Counted from the stretch's first letter, positions 24,247 to 32,705 are shown. The stretch is 64,000 nucleotides of DNA from an uncultured Tateyamaria sp. (GCF_947487805.1 NZ_CANKXW010000001.1:1-64000); one strand, 5' to 3'. Numbers and translations are program-made. The notes: a model not told the origin generated them from the letters alone.

Positions 24247-24277
24247 GGCCCGGCATGCGCATGTGGCATACCGGGCC
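24247..24277. terminator. Hairpin terminator after the PLP enzyme gene
   Basis: GGCCCGGCATGC and GCATACCGGGCC form a 12-bp stem with one mismatch and a seven-base loop, 13 bases after the stop at 24234. A-run AAAAA precedes it, so on the minus strand it is followed by T-run, making it usable in both directions. Confidence 0.65.
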
Positions 24278-24402
24278 GCCGCCGAGCAAGTCTTGGGCTT
24301 GCCGCGATCTGACCTGTGCCGTGCATCCCCGGAGGAGAAGCACGTCAGGGGGAGGTTACACAGTCAGACCGCTTTGGGGCAGAAATGCAAAGACCGGGAT
24401 CC

Positions 24403-24446
24403 CCCAACCCTGCCTGAAACCTGTGGTTTCAACGGGTTGGGTGTTT
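24403..24446. terminator. Nested hairpin after hsp20
   Basis: The outer arms CCCAACCC (24403-24410) and GGGTTGGG (24434-24441) and the inner arms TGAAACC (24415-24421) and GGTTTCA (24425-24431) form one long, nearly perfect stem. It lies 36 bases past the hsp20 stop on the minus strand. The T-rich tail is on the plus side (TGTTT), so direction is ambiguous. Confidence 0.55.
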
Positions 24447-24476
24447 GATCCTGTCTCAGGTCATTTGCATGTCGCC

Positions 24477-24941
24477 TTAGTTGACGGCTTTGGCGTCGAC
24501 GACGTCGGTTTCAATCGCCTTTTGGCTGGCGATCTCGATCCGGCGGGGTTTCAGCGCCTCGGGCACTTCCTTGACCAGGTCGATATGCAGCATGCCGTCC
24601 ACGTGGCTGGCACCGGTCACGACGACGTGGTCGGCCAGGTGGAACTTGCGCTCGAACGCGCGTGTGGCGATGCCGCGGTGCAGGTAGGTGCGGTCCGCGT
24701 CGTCGGATTTGCGGGCCGAGACGATCAGGCTCTTTTCCTTGACCTCAACGCCCAGGTCGGCGTCGGAGAACCCGGCCACGGCGATCGAGATGCGGTAGGC
24801 ATCGTCGTCGATCTTTTCGATGTTGTAGGGTGGGTAGCTGTTGGCATTGGTCTCGGTTGCGGTGACCCGGTCCATCAGGTCGGCAATCTGGTCGAAACCA
24901 ACGGTTGCGCGGTAAAGCGGTGCAAAATCATATGTACGCAT
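24477..24941 (-). CDS. Small heat shock protein, Hsp20/IbpA family, 154 aa
   Basis: This ATP-independent chaperone holds unfolding proteins in the cytoplasm. It starts in the IbpA style (MRTYDFAPLYRATVGFDQIADLMDR), then has the alpha-crystallin domain (PPYNIEKIDDDAYRISIAVAGFSDADLGVEVKEKSLIVSARK), YLHRGIATRAFERKFHLADHV and the C-terminal PRRIEIAS. I chose the ATG at 24941, which has GAGGA seven bases upstream; an ATG four codons earlier overlaps that site. The leader shows a heat-shock-type promoter and a ROSE-like hairpin that would hide the ribosome binding site at low temperature. Confidence 0.95.
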   Translation of the reverse strand: MRTYDFAPLYRATVGFDQIADLMDRVTATETNANSYPPYNIEKIDDDAYRISIAVAGFSDADLGVEVKEKSLIVSARKSDDADRTYLHRGIATRAFERKFHLADHVVVTGASHVDGMLHIDLVKEVPEALKPRRIEIASQKAIETDVVDAKAVN

Positions 24942-24945
24942 TGTT

Positions 24946-24962
24946 ATCCTCATCAGAGCGAT
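24946..24962 (-). ncRNA. ROSE-like RNA thermometer hairpin in the hsp20 leader
   Basis: In the mRNA, AUCGCUC pairs with GAGGAU across a UGAU loop: A-U, U-A, C-G, a bulged G, C-G, U-A, C-G. The U(C/U)GCU motif opposite the AGGA of the ribosome binding site, with a bulged G, is the signature of ROSE elements that control small heat shock genes in alphaproteobacteria. Two further upstream hairpins in the leader (CCGGA/UCCGG around 25008-25030 and ACCCGCGGGU near 24988) match the multi-hairpin layout. Predicted from sequence only. Confidence 0.7.
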
Positions 24963-25037
24963 TACAGGGCGGGCCTTCCGTCGTGGACAGACCCGCGGGT
25001 TGCTATGGCCGGACCCCGTATGGGCATCCGGTACGCA

Positions 25038-25067
25038 TGATGTGGTGAGGATTTTTCGCGGTTCAAG
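25038..25067 (-). promoter_or_regulatory. Heat-shock (RpoH-type) promoter of hsp20
   Basis: On the minus strand CTTGAAC (25067-25061) and CCACATCA (25045-25038) are 15 bases apart, close to the sigma-32 pattern CTTGAAA and CCCCATnT. Transcription from it would give a leader of roughly 90 bases containing the ROSE-like hairpin. Confidence 0.55.
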
Positions 25068-25072
25068 ACCCG

Positions 25073-25882
25073 TCAGGGTTTGACGAATTTTGCGCCGATA
25101 TTGTTGCGCGATGTCCCGCCGCCGACCGTGATGCGGCGGACCTTGGCCGTGGGCGGGGCCACTTGCAGCCGCATCTGCGATTTCAGTTCGGCGACGCGGG
25201 CGGGCAGGACCATGCCGACGGAGCGTTTCTGTCCTTCCATGTCGAGCATGCCGGAGACGACGGACATGATGCGCCCGCGCCCGTTGAGGTGTGTAAAGAC
25301 CGGGCTGCCGGAGGAGCCGAAGGTGACGTCGCAGTCAAAGAGCATGGTGTCGCCGTGCTGGCTGAGCATCTGGCATTCCTTTTGCCGCGACTGTGCGTCG
25401 GCGCGGCCCTTGCCGTAGCTGACGACGCTGACCGGGCCGGGGGTGATCCGGTCGTCGTGCACGTAGAAGGGCGGGACGTCGAAGGTCGAGATCGGTTCGG
25501 AGAGGCGGATCAGGGCCACGTCATTGCTGACGTTGACGGCGGACATCGGTTCGGTGGGGCGGAACCGGGCGTGGGCGGCGGCATCCGATGCCGTGCGTTC
25601 CGCCACGGCGGCCCCGTCGCGCAGGCCTGCGCGAAAGCGGATGCTGTCGGTGGGCCAGAGCACCGCGCTGCCCGGCTGGTAGAGGCAATGCGCCGCCGTC
25701 AGCACGAGGTCTGGTGCAATCAGCGTGCCCGAGCAGAACGCGCCACGGCCAAAGTCGATGCGCCCCACGGCCTTCCAGCTGGCGGCGGCATAGTCGGTGT
25801 CGAGCGTACGCAGCGCCGTGGTCTGCGCAGAGGCACAGGTCGCGGCGAGCAGCATCAGAAGGGAGGCGATCAGGGGTCTCAT
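25073..25882 (-). CDS. Secreted trypsin-like serine protease, second of a tandem pair, 269 aa
   Basis: After the signal peptide (MRPLIASLLMLLAATCASAQ) lies a chymotrypsin-fold protease with the full catalytic triad: His in LTAAHC, Asp in NDVALIRL and Ser in GSSGSPVF. The S1 pocket and disulfide cysteines (SGTLIAPDLVLTAAHC, ECQMLSQHGDTMLFDCDV) resemble V8/trypsin-like periplasmic proteases. The C-terminus RNNIGAKFVKP is nearly the same as that of the upstream paralogue. The ATG at 25882 overlaps the upstream stop (ATGA), so the pair is coupled. A longer frame exists but is the shadow of the other gene. The substrate is unknown. Confidence 0.9.
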   Translation of the reverse strand: MRPLIASLLMLLAATCASAQTTALRTLDTDYAAASWKAVGRIDFGRGAFCSGTLIAPDLVLTAAHCLYQPGSAVLWPTDSIRFRAGLRDGAAVAERTASDAAAHARFRPTEPMSAVNVSNDVALIRLSEPISTFDVPPFYVHDDRITPGPVSVVSYGKGRADAQSRQKECQMLSQHGDTMLFDCDVTFGSSGSPVFTHLNGRGRIMSVVSGMLDMEGQKRSVGMVLPARVAELKSQMRLQVAPPTAKVRRITVGGGTSRNNIGAKFVKP

Positions 25883-26673
25883 GGCTTTAGGAACTTTGCT
25901 CCGGTGTCGTTGCGGGTTCCGGCGGCGACACGGGGCGTGATGATCCCCTTTTGCGCGACCATTTCGGCCCGAAGCTGCGCAAGCGGCGTGCCGAGCGATG
26001 TGCCCAGCGACACGGCCTCGCCATCCACTTCGGCCTTGGCCGATACGACCGATACGATCTGGGGCGTGCCGTCCTTGACCACGAAGATGGGCGCGCCCGA
26101 GCTGCCGAAATCGACAGTGCAGGAGGTCACCAGCACACCGTCCTGTTGCGCCAGCACGCGGCACAGCTCTTGCAGCGATGGCGCTTCGGAACGGCCTTTG
26201 CCATAGCTCACCACGCCAACCTGCGCACCACGTTGCGGGCGGGCAGCGGTGTCAAAGGGCCGGATCTTGCCGTCGCGCACCGGGTGGTCAAGCTCAAGCA
26301 GCGCCAAATCATTGCGCACGCCGTCCGAGCTTAGGTGATCGGCCATCGCATAGTCGGGGTGCACCACCGCGCGGCGCACGGTGCGGTAGGCCAGCGCCCG
26401 GCCATCGCGCCACCCGGCCAGAAATTCGATGTCGGTATGGTCGATGCGCGCGCCGGTCTTTTGGTCAAAGAGGCAATGCGCGGCGGTCAGCACCATCTTG
26501 GGTGCGATCAGCGCGCCGGTGCAGAACCCGTTGCCGCCGATGTTCAGCCGGCCCACGGCCTCCCACGGGCGCGCGTCATCGCCCGTGCCCAGACGGCGCA
26601 AGCGCGCGTCCTGGGCAAAGGCGGTCGAGGTCACGACCAGAGCCATCAAGGAAAGTGCCATCCAACGGCGCAT
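25879..26673 (-). CDS. Secreted trypsin-like serine protease, first of a tandem pair, 264 aa
   Basis: A signal peptide (MRRWMALSLMALVVTSTAFAQ) and a chymotrypsin-fold domain with a complete triad: His in LTAAHC, Asp in NDLALLEL and Ser in GSSGAPIF. It is clearly a paralogue of the following gene, sharing ALIAPKMVLTAAHCL, VVSYGKGR, CTVDFGSSG and the C-terminal RNDTGAKFLKP. The shared tail may be a processing, anchoring or interaction tag. The pair has arisen by tandem duplication. It probably acts in the periplasm. Confidence 0.9.
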   Translation of the reverse strand: MRRWMALSLMALVVTSTAFAQDARLRRLGTGDDARPWEAVGRLNIGGNGFCTGALIAPKMVLTAAHCLFDQKTGARIDHTDIEFLAGWRDGRALAYRTVRRAVVHPDYAMADHLSSDGVRNDLALLELDHPVRDGKIRPFDTAARPQRGAQVGVVSYGKGRSEAPSLQELCRVLAQQDGVLVTSCTVDFGSSGAPIFVVKDGTPQIVSVVSAKAEVDGEAVSLGTSLGTPLAQLRAEMVAQKGIITPRVAAGTRNDTGAKFLKP

Positions 26674-26749
26674 CAGCCACCTAAATACATGTGTCTCTAT
26701 GCTGTTCGCTTAGGACGCAAAGGCGGCAGAATTAGGGCACGCGCAGAAT

Positions 26750-28063
26750 TTAACGCAAAATGGGGATATCGCTGTGCGCCCGGTCCAACGCAGGTGGGCG
26801 TGGCCCGCCAGTGGCCCAATCCAGCAACTCGACCGTGTGCACGACCGGTACGCCTGCCGCCGACCCGATCTGCATCATGCAGCCGATATTGCCCGCGGCG
26901 ATGATGTCTGGCGCCTTGGCCATCAGCGTGCGCACCTTGCGTTCCTTGAGTTGCGCCGAAATCTCGGGCTGCATCAGGTTGTAGGTGCCCGCCGATCCGC
27001 AGCACAGGTGGCTGTCGGCAGGTTCCACGACCGTGTAGCCCGCGCGCTTGAGCAGGTCCTTGGGATAGGTCTTGATCTGCTGGCCGTGTTGCAGCGAACA
27101 GGCGGCGTGATAGGCGATGGTCATGTCCTGCGATGCCTGCGCGGGCAGGTCGAGCTTCATCAGCACCTCGCTGATATCCATGGCGATGCCCGCCACCCGC
27201 GCGGCATCGGCAGCCAGCGGGTCATTGCGGAACATGTGGCCGTAATCCTTGACCGTGGTGCCGCAGCCGGACGTGTTGATCACGATGGCATCGAGGCCGT
27301 CGCCGTCCATTTCGCTGGCCCATGCGCGGATGTTGCGCGCCGCCGCGTCGTGGCTTTCGCCGGTCTTGCCCATGTGGTGGGTCAGCGCGCCGCAGCATCC
27401 CGCCCCCTTGGCCACCACAACCTCGCAACCCAGCCGCGTCAGCAGACGGATCGTGGCGTCGTTGATGTCGGTGTTCAGCGCCTTTTGCGCACAGCCCGTC
27501 ATCAGCGCCACGCGCATCGTCCGGGGCGCTTTGGGCGCAAAGCTTTGCGGGTCGTCATTGCGCGACACCGGGGGGATGTGTTTCGGCGCCATTTCCAGCA
27601 TGGCGCGCAGGCGGGCATCGGGCATCAGCCGGGCAAAGGGGCGGCCGAGTTTGGCCCCCAGCAGGGCCACGCGGAACCGCATCGGATAGGGCAGGATGCG
27701 CGCCAGCGTCCAGCGCAGCACCCGGTCCATCAAGGGCCGGTCGTACCGGTCCTCGATATAGGCGCGGGCGTGGTCGACAAGGTGCATGTAGTGCACGCCC
27801 GACGGGCAGGTTGTCATACAGGCCAGACAGGACAGGCAGCGGTCGATATGCTTGACCACCTTTTCATCCGGGTCGCGGTCATTCTCCAGCATGTCCTTGA
27901 TCAGGTAGATGCGGCCCCTTGGGCTGTCGAGTTCGTCGCCCAGCACCTGATAGGTGGGGCAGGTGGCCGTGCAGAACCCGCAATGCACGCAATTGCGCAG
28001 GATCTCGTTGGACCGCGCGGTGTCCGGGTTGGTCAGCTGTTCGGGGGAAAAGGTCGTCTGCAT
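26750..28063 (-). CDS. glcF: Glycolate oxidase iron-sulfur subunit GlcF, 437 aa
   Basis: This is the electron-transfer subunit of glycolate oxidase, which turns glycolate into glyoxylate at the membrane. Two 4Fe-4S clusters are bound by CVHCGFCTATCP (near 26-37) and CLSCLACMTTCP (near 78-89), and two CCG domains follow (CGALTHHMG and CCGSAGTYNLMQ regions). The length is normal. It is the last gene of the set glcD, glcE, membrane protein, glcF, read right to left. Phytoplankton exude glycolate, which fits a marine host. Confidence 0.96.
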   Translation of the reverse strand: MQTTFSPEQLTNPDTARSNEILRNCVHCGFCTATCPTYQVLGDELDSPRGRIYLIKDMLENDRDPDEKVVKHIDRCLSCLACMTTCPSGVHYMHLVDHARAYIEDRYDRPLMDRVLRWTLARILPYPMRFRVALLGAKLGRPFARLMPDARLRAMLEMAPKHIPPVSRNDDPQSFAPKAPRTMRVALMTGCAQKALNTDINDATIRLLTRLGCEVVVAKGAGCCGALTHHMGKTGESHDAAARNIRAWASEMDGDGLDAIVINTSGCGTTVKDYGHMFRNDPLAADAARVAGIAMDISEVLMKLDLPAQASQDMTIAYHAACSLQHGQQIKTYPKDLLKRAGYTVVEPADSHLCCGSAGTYNLMQPEISAQLKERKVRTLMAKAPDIIAAGNIGCMMQIGSAAGVPVVHTVELLDWATGGPRPPALDRAHSDIPILR

Positions 28064-28064
28064 G

Positions 28065-28418
28065 TCACTCCGCCATCATCTGTGCGGTGGCAAAGCCGAA
28101 CCACGGCACGGTTGTGCCCATGGCACAGATTGCACGGCTCCAGCGCCGCATGGTTGGGGTTGGTTGCGCCGCGTACAGGGCGCGCGCCACGAGGACCATC
28201 ACGAGGATCCAGGCAAGCCAGATCAGCAGGATGCTGAGGAACACCGGGGCCGGGGCCACGCCCAGCGACAGGCTTGCCTCGTTGCGCAGCGCCAGGCTGA
28301 GCACCACGAGCACCGAGGCCACCAGCGCCAGCGGCCAGCGGCGGCCGTCAAAGGCCACCAGCACAAGAAACAGCGCCGGGCCGATAACGAAGGCCATGGT
28401 GAACAGGATCAGCAGCAT
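28065..28418 (-). CDS. Membrane protein between glcE and glcF, 117 aa
   Basis: The sequence is mostly hydrophobic with three likely membrane helices (about 1-22, 28-47, 55-80) and a shorter C-terminal one (about 100-112). I recognise no family. Its ATG overlaps the glcE stop by one base, and glcF starts one base after its end, so it is certainly co-transcribed with glycolate oxidase. It could help anchor the complex or pass electrons to quinone, but no haem or quinone motif is visible. Confidence 0.75.
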   Translation of the reverse strand: MLLILFTMAFVIGPALFLVLVAFDGRRWPLALVASVLVVLSLALRNEASLSLGVAPAPVFLSILLIWLAWILVMVLVARALYAAQPTPTMRRWSRAICAMGTTVPWFGFATAQMMAE

Positions 28419-29536
28419 CAGGCGGCCATGAGCCCCGGATTGAGGATGCCGCGCGGGTCGAACCGGGCGCGGAGCGCGGTGCTGAGGGCGGCGACGCCGG
28501 GCGATTCGGGCTGAAACACCGGCACCGCGGCACGCAGCGTATCCGGCCCCTTGATCAGCGTGGCATGCCCGCCCATCGCGGCGACCGTGCCCTGCACCGT
28601 ACCGTGGGTGGCGGCGGCGTCACCGCCCGACTGGCCGACCCAGATGAGCCCACCGCCCCAGTCCATCATCGTGTCGCACCCCTCGGGCAGGGTGGCGATC
28701 AGCGCGGGGCCATCGCCGGGTTTGACCGACACGCGCCAGACGGCTTCCGACCTGTGCAGCGGGCCTGCATCCCGCACGCGGGTCCAGTCGGCCTGTTCAT
28801 CGCGCGTCACCTCGCCGTGGGCGCGCAGCAGGTCCTGCAAGGCCGTGGCCCGGTAGTCCACAGAGCGCGCAAACCCTTCGAGCCGCAGCCACACCGCCCC
28901 GTCGATCCACGCGGCCCCCGACACTTCGTAGGGCGATCCGAGCGCCGCACTCATCGCGGCGACGGCCTGTGCAGGGGTGCGCCCCGGAATCACAAGGGTG
29001 GTCACCGCCTCGACACTGGGCAGGACCTTGAGGCTGACCTCGGTCAACACGCCCAGGGTCCCCCAGGATCCGCACATCAGCTTGACGAGGTCATAGCCGG
29101 TCACGTTCTTCATCACCCGCCCGCCGTTCTTGACGATGTTGCCCGCCCCATCGACAAACCGCACCCCCAGCGCGAAATCGCGCGCGGCCCCGGCCTGGAT
29201 ACGGCGCGGACCGCTGGCATTGGTGGCGAGGATGCCGCCGATGGTCGTGGCCCCCGTGGTGCCCAAAAGCCCGGTCAGGTCATAGGGCTCAAAGGCCAAC
29301 CGCTGGTTTTCCGCGGCCAGCGTTGCCTCGATCTCGGTCAGGGGGGTGCCGGCCTGCGCCACGATGGTCAACGCGCCGGGCTCATAGAGCGTCACGCCCG
29401 ACAGGCCCGACACATCCAGCGTCTCGCCCGCGACCGGACGGCCCACGGCGCGCGTGCCACCGGCCCGCACAACAAGCGGGCCTTGCGCCGCGGCAACGGC
29501 CTCGGCCACTGCGTTTTCTGTCTTCACTGTGCTCAT
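28418..29536 (-). CDS. glcE: Glycolate oxidase FAD-binding subunit GlcE, 372 aa
   Basis: This is an FAD-linked subunit of glycolate oxidase. The FAD_binding_4 region is visible as GPLVVRAGGTRAVGRP, GALTIVAQAGTPLTEIEATL, and TIGGILATNASGPRRIQAGAARDFALGVRFVDGAGNIVKNGGRVMKNVTGYDL. GlcE proteins are shorter than GlcD and lack part of the C-terminal cap, as here. I chose ATG 29536 by alignment with the usual start; ATG 29542 and TTG 29551 are possible. It lies between glcD and the small membrane protein gene. Confidence 0.95.
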   Translation of the reverse strand: MSTVKTENAVAEAVAAAQGPLVVRAGGTRAVGRPVAGETLDVSGLSGVTLYEPGALTIVAQAGTPLTEIEATLAAENQRLAFEPYDLTGLLGTTGATTIGGILATNASGPRRIQAGAARDFALGVRFVDGAGNIVKNGGRVMKNVTGYDLVKLMCGSWGTLGVLTEVSLKVLPSVEAVTTLVIPGRTPAQAVAAMSAALGSPYEVSGAAWIDGAVWLRLEGFARSVDYRATALQDLLRAHGEVTRDEQADWTRVRDAGPLHRSEAVWRVSVKPGDGPALIATLPEGCDTMMDWGGGLIWVGQSGGDAAATHGTVQGTVAAMGGHATLIKGPDTLRAAVPVFQPESPGVAALSTALRARFDPRGILNPGLMAA

Positions 29537-29593
29537 CTTCATCTTGCCCAATAAACTCCGGGGGTGAGGCCAAAGGCCGAGGGGGCTGGCCCC

Positions 29594-31042
29594 CTATTCC
29601 GCCGCCAACGGCACCGACCGGCGGGGTTCGGAGACCGCCAGCGGAAACACCTTTGCCGGGTTCAGCAGCCACTTGGCGTCGAACACGTCCTTGACGGCCA
29701 TCTGCGCTTCCAGATCCGCGGGGGCGTATTGATGCGTCATCAGGTCCCGCTTTTCGATGCCCACACCGTGTTCGCCGGTCAGGCACCCGCCCACCTCGAC
29801 ACAGAGCTTCAGCACCTCGGCGCCAAACTCTTCGCAGATCTCCAGATCGCCGGGCTTGTTCGCGTCATAGCAGATCAGCGGGTGCATGTTGCCGTCGCCC
29901 GCGTGGAACACGTTGCCTACGGGCAGCCCGTATTTCTCGGACATTTCACCGATCCGGCGCAGCACAAATGGCAGTTCGGACACGGGGATCGTACCGTCGA
30001 GGCACATGTAGTCGCTGACCCGCCCGATGGCGGAGAACGCCGCCTTGCGCCCGGCCCAGATGCGCAGCGATTCCTCTGCCGACGCGCTTTCGCGCAAGGC
30101 CACCGGGTTGTGGCGTTTGGCAATTGCAGTGATCAGCGCCAGCTGGTCGTTGATCTCGGCCTCCGACCCCTCGACCTCGACGATCAGAAGGGCCTCGCAC
30201 ATCGGGTAATCGGCCTTGGCAAAGTCCTCACAGACCTCGATCAGCATCTTGTCCATGAACTCGATCGCAACGGGCAGCACGCCCGCCTTGATGATGTCGG
30301 CCACGCAAGCGCCTGCCACCTCGGCGCTGTCAAAGCCCATGAGCACGGGCCGCGCGCCCTCGGGCTTGTGCAGGATGCGCAAGGTGGCCTCGGTCACAAC
30401 GCCCAGCTGCCCCTCGGATCCGCAGATCACACCCAGCAGGTCAAGACCACCCGCATCCAAATGCCCGCCGCCGATCTCGACCACGGTGCCGTCCATTTGC
30501 ACCAGCGTCACGCCCATCAGGTTGTTGGTGGTCACGCCGTATTTCAGGCAATGCGCCCCGCCCGAATTCATCGCGATGTTGCCCGCGATGGCGCAGGCCA
30601 GTTGGCTCGACGGGTCGGGCGCGTAAAAGAACCCGTCCGATTCGACCGCGCCAGTCACACTCAGATTGGTGCGGCCCGTCTGCACGCGGATGATGCGGTT
30701 GTCATAGTCGGTGTCGAGCACATCGTTCATACGCGCCACGCCCAGGATCACACAATCGGCCGTAGGCAGCGCCCCGCCCGCCAGCGACGTGCCCGAGCCG
30801 CGCGGCACCACCGGCACGCCCTCTTCATGGCAGATGCGCAGCACGTCAGACACTTCCTCCGTGGTTGCGGGCAACACGGCAACCATGGGCGGACAGCGAT
30901 AGGCCGTCAGTGCGTCGCATTCATAGGCGCGCGTTTCGGCGGGGTCGTCGATCACCGCATCGGCGGGCAACACGCCGCGCAGACGTTCGACCACGCGGGC
31001 CTTGCGCGCCAGTACGGCAGAATCAGGGACAGGCATTTCCAT
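29594..31042 (-). CDS. glcD: Glycolate oxidase FAD subunit GlcD, 482 aa
   Basis: This is the catalytic flavoprotein of glycolate oxidase. The FAD-binding domain contains VVPRGSGTSLAGGALPTADCVILG, PDPSSQLACAIAGNIAMNSGGAHCLKYGVTTNNLMG, and the C-terminal oxidase domain includes GNVFHAGDGNMHPLICYD and CLTGEHGVGIEKRDLM. ATG 31042 has GGAGGAGG seven bases upstream. It is the first gene of the glc operon, divergent from the DUF599 gene at 31128. No glcC-type regulator is adjacent. Confidence 0.96.
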   Translation of the reverse strand: MEMPVPDSAVLARKARVVERLRGVLPADAVIDDPAETRAYECDALTAYRCPPMVAVLPATTEEVSDVLRICHEEGVPVVPRGSGTSLAGGALPTADCVILGVARMNDVLDTDYDNRIIRVQTGRTNLSVTGAVESDGFFYAPDPSSQLACAIAGNIAMNSGGAHCLKYGVTTNNLMGVTLVQMDGTVVEIGGGHLDAGGLDLLGVICGSEGQLGVVTEATLRILHKPEGARPVLMGFDSAEVAGACVADIIKAGVLPVAIEFMDKMLIEVCEDFAKADYPMCEALLIVEVEGSEAEINDQLALITAIAKRHNPVALRESASAEESLRIWAGRKAAFSAIGRVSDYMCLDGTIPVSELPFVLRRIGEMSEKYGLPVGNVFHAGDGNMHPLICYDANKPGDLEICEEFGAEVLKLCVEVGGCLTGEHGVGIEKRDLMTHQYAPADLEAQMAVKDVFDAKWLLNPAKVFPLAVSEPRRSVPLAAE

Positions 31043-31127
31043 GGGGCACCTCCTCCGGGATTGGTAAAATAATATGACCAATTTCACCGGGATGCAATCT
31101 CAATTCCTGCGGTGTAAGAGCACACCC

Positions 31128-31826
31128 ATGACATGGATTGACCGCCTCAGCTTTTTCACCCCACTCGACATGGCGGCGTTGGCCCTTGTGCTGCTGGGCT
31201 GGTGGCTGATCGGGTGGCGGATCGAACACCCGGCGGCCAAGCATCCGTCGACATCGCAGATCATGGCCGGGTTCCGCCGCGAGTGGATGCGCCAGATGAT
31301 CACGCGCGAGCCGCGCATTTTCGATGCGCAGATCGTGGCCAGCCTGCGGCAGGGCACGGCGTTTTTCGCCTCCACCTCGGTGATCGCCATTGGCGGCGCG
31401 CTGGCGGTGATCGGCAATGCAGAGCGGGTGACGGGCATTGCCAATGATCTGACCCTGATGGACACGCCCGCCTTTGTCTGGGAGGTCAAACTGGTCATTC
31501 TGGCGCTGTTCCTGACCAACGCGTTTCTGAAATTCGTCTGGGCCAACCGGCTTTTTGGCTATGCTGCGGTGGTGATGGCCGCGGTTCCCAATGACATCAG
31601 CGACCCGGCCTGTTCCGTCCGCGCCGATCAGGCGGCAGAGATCAACATCACCGCCGCGCGGTCGTTCAACCGCGGCCTGCGGTCGGTCTATTTCGCGCTG
31701 ACGATGGCGGCATGGCTGGCGGGACCGGTGCCCTTGATCGTGGCGACCGTGTTCACGCTGGCGGTGATCTGGCGGCGCGAGTTTGCCTCGCGGTCGCGCA
31801 CCATCCTGCTGGGCACGGAGTCGTGA
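31128..31826 (+). CDS. DUF599 membrane protein, 232 aa
   Basis: This is an integral membrane protein of the DUF599 family, with about four membrane helices (about 12-30, 78-98, 118-140, 195-225). Family segments include FRREWMRQMITREPRIFDAQIVASLRQGTAFFASTSVIAIGG and AEINITAARSFNRGLRSVYFALT. The function is unknown. I chose ATG 31128 because the hydrophobic start MTWIDRLSFFTPLD matches the family; the frame is open 18 codons further up. It is divergent from glcD, with an 85-base shared promoter region. Confidence 0.9.
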   Translation: MTWIDRLSFFTPLDMAALALVLLGWWLIGWRIEHPAAKHPSTSQIMAGFRREWMRQMITREPRIFDAQIVASLRQGTAFFASTSVIAIGGALAVIGNAERVTGIANDLTLMDTPAFVWEVKLVILALFLTNAFLKFVWANRLFGYAAVVMAAVPNDISDPACSVRADQAAEINITAARSFNRGLRSVYFALTMAAWLAGPVPLIVATVFTLAVIWRREFASRSRTILLGTES

Positions 31827-31864
31827 TGGGACAGCGCGCAGGCGATCCGTCTATCCTTGCGCCC

Positions 31865-32215
31865 ATGAAACGTCTGATCCCCCTGTTGCTGGCCGCCAGC
31901 CCCGCCTTTGCCGAAGAACCCGTGATCGAGAACGTGGTTGCCACGCGCACCGCGCCCGACACCTATCGCTTTGCCGTGACGATCCGGCACCCCGACACCG
32001 GGTGGGACCATTATGCCGATGGCTGGCGTGTGCTGGACATGGATGGAAACGAGCTGGGCCTGCGGGTGCTGTTCCATCCGCATGTGGATGAACAGCCCTT
32101 TACCCGCAGTCTGGACGGTGTTGTCGTGCCCAAGGGGGCCACGCAGGTGCAGGTACAGGCGCGCGATCTGCCTGAAGGCTGGAACGCGGGCACGGTGACT
32201 GTCGATTTGCGGTGA
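31865..32215 (+). CDS. Small secreted protein of unknown function, 116 aa
   Basis: A short signal peptide (MKRLIPLLLAASPAFA) is followed by a domain with alternating strands (ENVVATRTAPDTYRFAVTIRHPDTGWDHYADGWRVL, then PFTRSLDGVVVPKGATQVQVQARDLPEGW) that looks like a beta-sandwich. The family is apparently common in Rhodobacterales but has no assigned role. It follows the DUF599 gene by 38 bases and is convergent with rlmH. Confidence 0.75.
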   Translation: MKRLIPLLLAASPAFAEEPVIENVVATRTAPDTYRFAVTIRHPDTGWDHYADGWRVLDMDGNELGLRVLFHPHVDEQPFTRSLDGVVVPKGATQVQVQARDLPEGWNAGTVTVDLR

Positions 32216-32224
32216 TCTGCCGCG

Positions 32225-32695
32225 TCAGGCGCGGTGATAGGGGCTGCGCGCGAGGATGGACGCGGCGCGGTAGAGCTGTTCGCTGAGCATGACCCGCGCC
32301 AGCATATGCGGCCAGACCATCTTGCCAAAGGACAGGAGGTGGTCGGCCTCTGCCCGCAGGGCGGGGTCGATCCCGTCGGCACCCCCGATGACAAAGGCCA
32401 CGTCGGAGCACCCGGTGTCGCGCCAGCCCGCCAGCCGTTTGGCAAAGGCGGGCGAGGGTTCGACGGTGCCGCGTTCATCGAGACAGCAGAGCACCGCCCC
32501 CTTGGGCAGGGCGCGGCGCAAGAGGTCACCTTCGGTGCGCATGCCGCCGCCCTTGCGGTCCTCGACCTCGACCACGGACAGCGGGCCGAGGCCCAGAGCC
32601 CGGCCCGTTCGGTCGAAACGGGTGGTGTAGTCGGAAATCAGGTCGGCCTCTGGACCGCCGCGCAGGCGGCCCACGGCGCAGATATGCACGCGCAT
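32225..32695 (-). CDS. rlmH: 23S rRNA pseudouridine-1915 N3-methyltransferase RlmH, 156 aa
   Basis: RlmH is a SPOUT-class methyltransferase that methylates the pseudouridine at 23S rRNA position 1915 using S-adenosylmethionine. The knotted C-terminal part is recognisable: VAFVIGGADGIDPALRAEADHLLSFGKMVWPHMLARVMLSEQLYRA, with LDERG before it. Length is normal. It lies ten bases downstream of rsfS, the usual rsfS-rlmH order, so both ribosome genes form one transcript. Confidence 0.97.
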   Translation of the reverse strand: MRVHICAVGRLRGGPEADLISDYTTRFDRTGRALGLGPLSVVEVEDRKGGGMRTEGDLLRRALPKGAVLCCLDERGTVEPSPAFAKRLAGWRDTGCSDVAFVIGGADGIDPALRAEADHLLSFGKMVWPHMLARVMLSEQLYRAASILARSPYHRA

Positions 32696-32705
32696 CGGTG
32701 CAGGA

